A stretch of DNA of 58,145 nucleotides, taken from the NCBI RefSeq assembly GCF_900099995.1, contig NZ_FNCZ01000003.1:413202-471346 (forward strand). The letters run 5' to 3'. The translations under genes were made by a program, and so were the position numbers. Position 1 is the first letter of the stretch. The number at the start of each line of letters is the position of its first letter. This DNA comes from Winogradskyella thalassocola (GTDB lineage Bacteria; Bacteroidota; Bacteroidia; Flavobacteriales; Flavobacteriaceae). Below, piece by piece: positions 55,316 through 58,145 of this stretch. The notes under the pieces were generated by a model. The model searched no databases, was not told where the DNA came from, and saw nothing but the letters and a program-made list of their open reading frames with translations.

Positions 55316-56512
55316 ATGACTATAACACTTCTACCTTTAGAACATAATAACATTAATATAATTGGAATTAAATTTGTTTTCAATTATGAGTTTAAATCTC
55401 AATTAAAAACATACGAAGCTGTTAAATGGTCTAAGACGCTTGGTACTTTTTATGTGCCAGATAATGCGATTCATCGACGAGGCATTTATAATTTTCTAAA
55501 AAAAAAAGGCCATTATATTGATTATAGTGCCATAAAACAGCCTGTAACTAAATCCAATATTCAACCTAAGAAAATCATTAAAAGCTCTCAATTAGAACTT
55601 TTTAAGAATTTACCTTCAGAAAAACGAACGCTTATTAAGGAGTGTATTGGCTATCTAAAAAGTAAACGTTTAAGCGAGAGTACCATTTCTACATATGGTC
55701 ATTTTATACTTCGTTTTGTTGACTTTACTAAAGATATTCCTAAAACCGAATGGAATATAAGAACCCTCGAATTGTTTTTAGAGAAAGTTATAGCCTATGA
55801 AAATTACAGCATTAGCAGTCATAGGCAATGCATCAGTGCACTAAAATATTTTACGGCATTCTGTAATGTTGAAGACTTTGATTCTCAAAATATAGAACGA
55901 CCTAAGAAAAGTAAATATTTACCAGTAGTTTTATCTAAAGAAGAAGTCATCGATCTTTTACAAGTGACTAAAAACTTAAAACATCGTGCTATAATTGGTC
56001 TTATTTATTCGAGCGGCTTAAGAATTGGGGAATTATTGAATTTACAACTAAGAGATATCGATTTAGATCGTAACCAATTGTATATAAAACAAAGCAAGGG
56101 TCGTAAGGACCGAACCGTTGTTTTGAGTCAGGTACTAAAACCTCTACTTTTTAATTATATCAATACCTATCAGCCAAAAATCTATTTCGTAGAAGGACAG
56201 CAAGGACATACCTACAGTGCGAGTTCTATACGTAGTTTTTTAAAGAAATCTTGTGAGTTAGCTCATATTAAGAAAAGTGTATCACCACATACTTTAAGGC
56301 ATAGTTTTGCCACACATATGCTAGAGAACGGTGTGGATCTGCGGTATATTCAGGTGCTTTTAGGCCATAGTAAGCCAGAAACGACAATGATTTATACGCA
56401 CGTTGCCCAGCACAATTTAATGGAGATAAAAAGTCCGTTAGACGTTACAGTAGATAATATGAAAAAAAGGGATAATAACCACGAAAAACCGTTGTTATCC
56501 CGCAAATTTTAA
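55316..56512 (+). CDS. Tyrosine recombinase, integron-integrase-like C-terminus
   Basis: A 398-residue site-specific recombinase with the complete catalytic set Arg236 (GLRIGEL), Lys261 (SKGRK), His325/Arg328 (PHTLRHSFATHML), His351 (LLGHSKPETT) and Tyr360 (MIYTHV). A SAM-like core-binding domain is at about 100-195. The end 'TTMIYTHV....LMEIKSPLD' closely resembles integron integrases and some Bacteroidota chromosomal integrases. It lacks the additional I2 insert of true IntI between the Lys and His boxes. An N-terminal domain of ~95 residues with 'YEAVKWSKTLGTFYVPDNAIHRRGIYNFLKKKGHYIDY' is seen in other Bacteroidota integrases. It precedes 33-bp-spaced repeats and an attC-like hairpin. Confidence 0.9.
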   Translation: MTITLLPLEHNNINIIGIKFVFNYEFKSQLKTYEAVKWSKTLGTFYVPDNAIHRRGIYNFLKKKGHYIDYSAIKQPVTKSNIQPKKIIKSSQLELFKNLPSEKRTLIKECIGYLKSKRLSESTISTYGHFILRFVDFTKDIPKTEWNIRTLELFLEKVIAYENYSISSHRQCISALKYFTAFCNVEDFDSQNIERPKKSKYLPVVLSKEEVIDLLQVTKNLKHRAIIGLIYSSGLRIGELLNLQLRDIDLDRNQLYIKQSKGRKDRTVVLSQVLKPLLFNYINTYQPKIYFVEGQQGHTYSASSIRSFLKKSCELAHIKKSVSPHTLRHSFATHMLENGVDLRYIQVLLGHSKPETTMIYTHVAQHNLMEIKSPLDVTVDNMKKRDNNHEKPLLSRKF

Positions 56513-56747
56513 TGATAATTCACTATTATTGTGTTGATATAACCAGTTGTGTTTCATTGGCGGAACGCACTCGAAACCAAAAAAAGCCCAGTTTTATTTT
56601 CGAAATTTTTTTTGAATTTTAAGAAAGAAAAAAACGAAAAATCATATTGCGGAATTTCAAAAATCACTTTGGATTCTCACTCAAATGTAAAATAAAAACG
56701 CATCTGACTTTTAGCTTGTTTGCGGAATAAAAAATCAAAAAACATCC
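56513..56747. other. Gene-free AT-rich region after the recombinase
   Basis: No coding frame stands out. The word TTGCGGAAT recurs (about 56647 and 56719). It leads into the three spaced octamers and may hold the primary recombination site (attI-like), but I cannot place it. Confidence 0.35.
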
Positions 56748-56821
56748 GACTGACCAAAGCAGTGCGCAACTGTTGCGTCGGACTGATCAGCGAAACGCAA
56801 AAAAAAGATTTACGACTGACC
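56748..56821 (+). repeat. Three GACTGAYC direct repeats at exact 33-bp spacing
   Basis: GACTGACC at 56748-56755, GACTGATC at 56781-56788 and GACTGACC at 56814-56821. The spacing is 33 bp in both steps, close to three helical turns, so proteins bound here would lie on one face of the DNA. The 13-bp palindrome CGCAACTGTTGCG (56765-56777) sits between the first two. The array lies between the recombinase and the hairpin, like accessory binding repeats at attI. Confidence 0.65.
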
Positions 56822-56853
56822 TAAAATTGTAAGAAAAAAAACAACGAAAACAC

Positions 56854-56980
56854 AACAATGTATATAAAAAATTGCTAGTTTAGTGCTTAACCAATGTGAG
56901 TTGCTTTGTTTGCTTGCATCCGATTTTCCTTCGGAAAATCCTCGCACACAAACACGCAACTTTCCATATACGTAAACGTT
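56854..56980 (+). repeat. attC-like imperfect palindrome (127 nt)
   Basis: Outer AAC (854-856) pairs with GTT (978-980) and GTATAT (860-865) with ATATAC (966-971). Then GTTGC (900-904)/GCAAC (956-960), TGTTTG (907-912)/CAAACA (949-954), TGC (915-917)/GCA (944-946) and GATTTTCC (922-929)/GGAAAATC (933-940) with a TTC loop follow, last three digits given. Bulged bases on the left arm make the strands distinguishable, as in integron attC sites. The conserved AAC...GTT ends agree with attC core ends, though the full 7-bp consensus is not met. A gene follows at once. Confidence 0.6.
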
Positions 56981-56987
56981 ACCACCA
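56978..56987 (+). repeat. Left decamer of an inverted repeat around the lipoprotein gene (GTTACCACCA)
   Basis: This decamer begins at the last base triplet of the hairpin. Its reverse complement TGGTGGTAAC occurs at 57792-57801, just after the lipoprotein stop. The pair brackets exactly one gene. Confidence 0.65.
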
Positions 56988-56997
56988 ATTTGAAAAA

Positions 56998-57786
56998 ATG
57001 AATAGACTAAAACAAACTTTGCTTCTAATATTCACAATATCACTTTTTACAAGTTGTGATTTCATTAAAAATGTATCAACCTATAAAGACACAACTCAAG
57101 GATTTGTAGAGTCGCTTATTGAAGAAGATTATGAAAAAAGTGTGTCATTTATGGCAATCGAAAACGAGGCTTATAAAAACACGAACATTGATACGCTGAA
57201 ATTAGGTTTAGGGAATTTTCGGAAAATAATTGTTGACAATTTTGGGAAAGAATTAGACTATAAGTTTATGACTGCAAATAAAACCTTTTCAACAGTAGAA
57301 GGAGAAAGTACTGCGCCAAATACAACTTTAGCACAAATTGAATTTTCAAACGACACCGAGTTTGGAGTATTTGAAATCACTTTTGACGATAATTCAAATA
57401 AAATATTACACATTAAAACTCTCGACATAAAAGAGAAAATCCCGAATATGATTTGGTTTTGGTTATTCGGAATTTTAGCAATATGCGTTCCGATTTTTAA
57501 TATTTGGATAATTAGAAAAATAAAGAAAAGTAATCTAAAGAAAAAATGGCTGAAATATATAGCCGTAATATTTCTGAATGTTCCAGCGATAACTTACAGC
57601 GCAGTTTACGGACTTTCGTTTAGTTTATTAAGTTTTCAAATATTGTTCGGAATTAGTTTTTCATATATGGGATATTTGAGTTCTGCTTGGACTTTTGGAA
57701 TACCTCTTGGCGGACTTTATTGGTTATGGAAATTGAGTAAAAAAACGGAAGACGAAACAACCGAAAATGAAATAATAGCGGAATAA
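56998..57786 (+). CDS. Lipoprotein with NTF2-like/DUF4878-type domain and C-terminal membrane helices (cassette cargo)
   Basis: A 262-residue protein with a lipobox (MNRLKQTLLLIFTISLFTSC, Cys20), a soluble domain of about 120 residues (YKDTTQGFVESLIEEDYEKSVSFM..., like DUF4878/NTF2-type folds), and about four hydrophobic segments at the C-terminus (WFWLFGILAICVPIFNIWII; KYIAVIFLNVPAITYSAVYGLSFSLLSFQILFG; LGGLYWLW). I start at ATG 56998, 11 bp after the decamer; longer in-frame starts from 56896 lie within the hairpin. It looks foreign: bounded by inverted decamers and placed after an integrase. Function unknown. Confidence 0.75.
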   Translation: MNRLKQTLLLIFTISLFTSCDFIKNVSTYKDTTQGFVESLIEEDYEKSVSFMAIENEAYKNTNIDTLKLGLGNFRKIIVDNFGKELDYKFMTANKTFSTVEGESTAPNTTLAQIEFSNDTEFGVFEITFDDNSNKILHIKTLDIKEKIPNMIWFWLFGILAICVPIFNIWIIRKIKKSNLKKKWLKYIAVIFLNVPAITYSAVYGLSFSLLSFQILFGISFSYMGYLSSAWTFGIPLGGLYWLWKLSKKTEDETTENEIIAE

Positions 57787-57791
57787 AAAAC

Positions 57792-57801
57792 TGGTGGTAA
57801 C
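57792..57801 (-). repeat. Right decamer of the inverted repeat around the lipoprotein gene (TGGTGGTAAC on plus)
   Basis: Reverse complement of the decamer at 56978-56987, six bases after the lipoprotein stop. It is followed by AAAGTACTGTGC, which resembles the start of a further hairpin but then gives way to the IS110 end. Confidence 0.65.
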
Positions 57802-58145
57802 AAAGTACTGTGCTAAAAAACAAGTAAAATCCCATTAATTTTTCACTAGCGTACTTTTATATGTTGCATCAAATATTAACCCAGATTTTGCGATAGCAAA
57901 AGCTTGTTTTAGTAGCTTATTACACACTGCGATTAATGCTAATTTTTTACTCTTTCCTTTGGCCACTATTCGCTCATAAAGATCTCTGCATGCTTTGTTG
58001 TATTTGCAAGCTGTAAAACTGCACATAAATAATAAATTCCGAAGTTTTTGATTGCCCATTTTACTAATTCTTGGTCTCCCCTTTACACTACTTCCACTTT
58101 GTCTAATCATTGGAGTTAGACCTGCATAACTACACAATTCACTTG
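57802..58145 (-). mobile_element. IS110-family insertion sequence, right end and transposase C-terminus
   Basis: The sequence from the lipoprotein-side decamer to the window end is IS110 plus its non-coding end. IS110 elements make no target duplications of note and have short or no terminal inverted repeats, so the boundary (somewhere in about 57802-57834) cannot be set by eye. It appears to lie in what would be the next cassette hairpin. Confidence 0.7.
57835..58145 (-). CDS. IS110-family transposase, C-terminal part (runs off the window)
   Basis: The frame reads from the window end to TAA at 57837-57835. The visible ~103 residues hold the Transposase_20 (PF02371) region: 'LCSYAGLTPMIRQSGSSVKGRPRISKMGNQKLRNLLFMCSF' and 'KGKSKKLALIAVCNKLLKQAFAI', which identify the IS110 family, whose members use a RuvC-like DEDD domain (not in the window) plus a serine in this domain and a bridge RNA that guides insertion. 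The start lies beyond 58145. The gene is complete at its 3' end, so the element's right end is just left of 57835. Confidence 0.93.
   Translation of the reverse strand, partial: SELCSYAGLTPMIRQSGSSVKGRPRISKMGNQKLRNLLFMCSFTACKYNKACRDLYERIVAKGKSKKLALIAVCNKLLKQAFAIAKSGLIFDATYKSTLVKN

Noticed and set aside
56854..56980. The hairpin considered as a rho-independent terminator for the recombinase
   Set aside because: It lies over 300 bp from the recombinase stop, has no T-tract and has bulged nested stems.
1..58145. tRNA and rRNA genes
   Set aside because: Nothing with the conserved tRNA T-loop word and acceptor pairing, and no rRNA segment, was noticed by reading; a search with tRNAscan-SE would settle it.

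Overview
The window is AT-rich chromosomal DNA of a marine-type Flavobacteriaceae bacterium (phylum Bacteroidota). This is judged from content: type IX secretion system (T9SS) cargo with gliding-motility or 'Por' C-terminal domains, a PorP/SprF-family protein, TAnnTTTG promoter boxes in place of TATAAT, weak or absent Shine-Dalgarno sequences, a fused E1 alpha/beta 2-oxoacid dehydrogenase, and a SusC-like plug domain. The species cannot be named from the sequence alone.

Region 1 (1-11.6 kb) is a cell-surface cluster: the end of a coiled-coil protein, a 2737-residue SprB-like adhesin, its PorP/SprF partner, and a smaller T9SS-sorted protein. Region 2 (11.7-17.4 kb) holds a ribosome hibernation factor, a thioredoxin-fold protein, a DUF1853 protein and an rRNA pseudouridine synthase in one run, then a secreted protein, an SF2 helicase, an orphan ExbD and a 3D-domain lipoprotein. 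Between 17.4 and 17.8 kb lie two tiny tandem reading frames and a CAAT tetranucleotide repeat. Region 3 (17.8-33.1 kb) is mainly metabolism and repair: a secreted lysyl-endopeptidase-like protease, an M19 dipeptidase lipoprotein, branched-chain 2-oxoacid dehydrogenase E1, a 2-oxoglutarate/Fe(II) oxygenase, SUI1, DUF1835, a nucleoside phosphorylase, an orphan substrate-binding protein, Ung, a YfcC-family carrier, MutS2 and a DCC thiol oxidoreductase.

Region 4 (33.4-46.1 kb) opens with an unusual MuiA-type protein that has a carboxypeptidase-regulatory domain and a TonB plug domain inserted in it. A compact cloverleaf-like inverted-repeat element separates it from convergent genes. Then come a sulfurtransferase, a dicarboxylate symporter, chorismate synthase, an LpxH-like phosphoesterase, a D-lactate-dehydrogenase-like FAD/Fe-S fusion, a small outer-membrane barrel and an FAD/NAD(P)-binding protein. 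Region 5 (46.1-55.1 kb) holds a radical-SAM DNA-repair pair, a small zinc metallopeptidase, a GH3-family protein with a cysteine-rich copper-binding partner, a YetF-domain protein, GcvT, an RmlD-like reductase, pterin carbinolamine dehydratase and YebC.

Region 6 (55.2-58.1 kb) is mobile and the most interesting part. A complete tyrosine recombinase whose C-terminus resembles integron integrases is followed by three octamers spaced exactly 33 bp apart, then a 127-nt attC-like hairpin, then one lipoprotein gene bounded by inverted decamers, and finally an IS110-family transposase that appears to sit in the next hairpin. I interpret this as a candidate Bacteroidota integron-like cassette system. 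The interpretation is inferred and needs comparison with related genomes.
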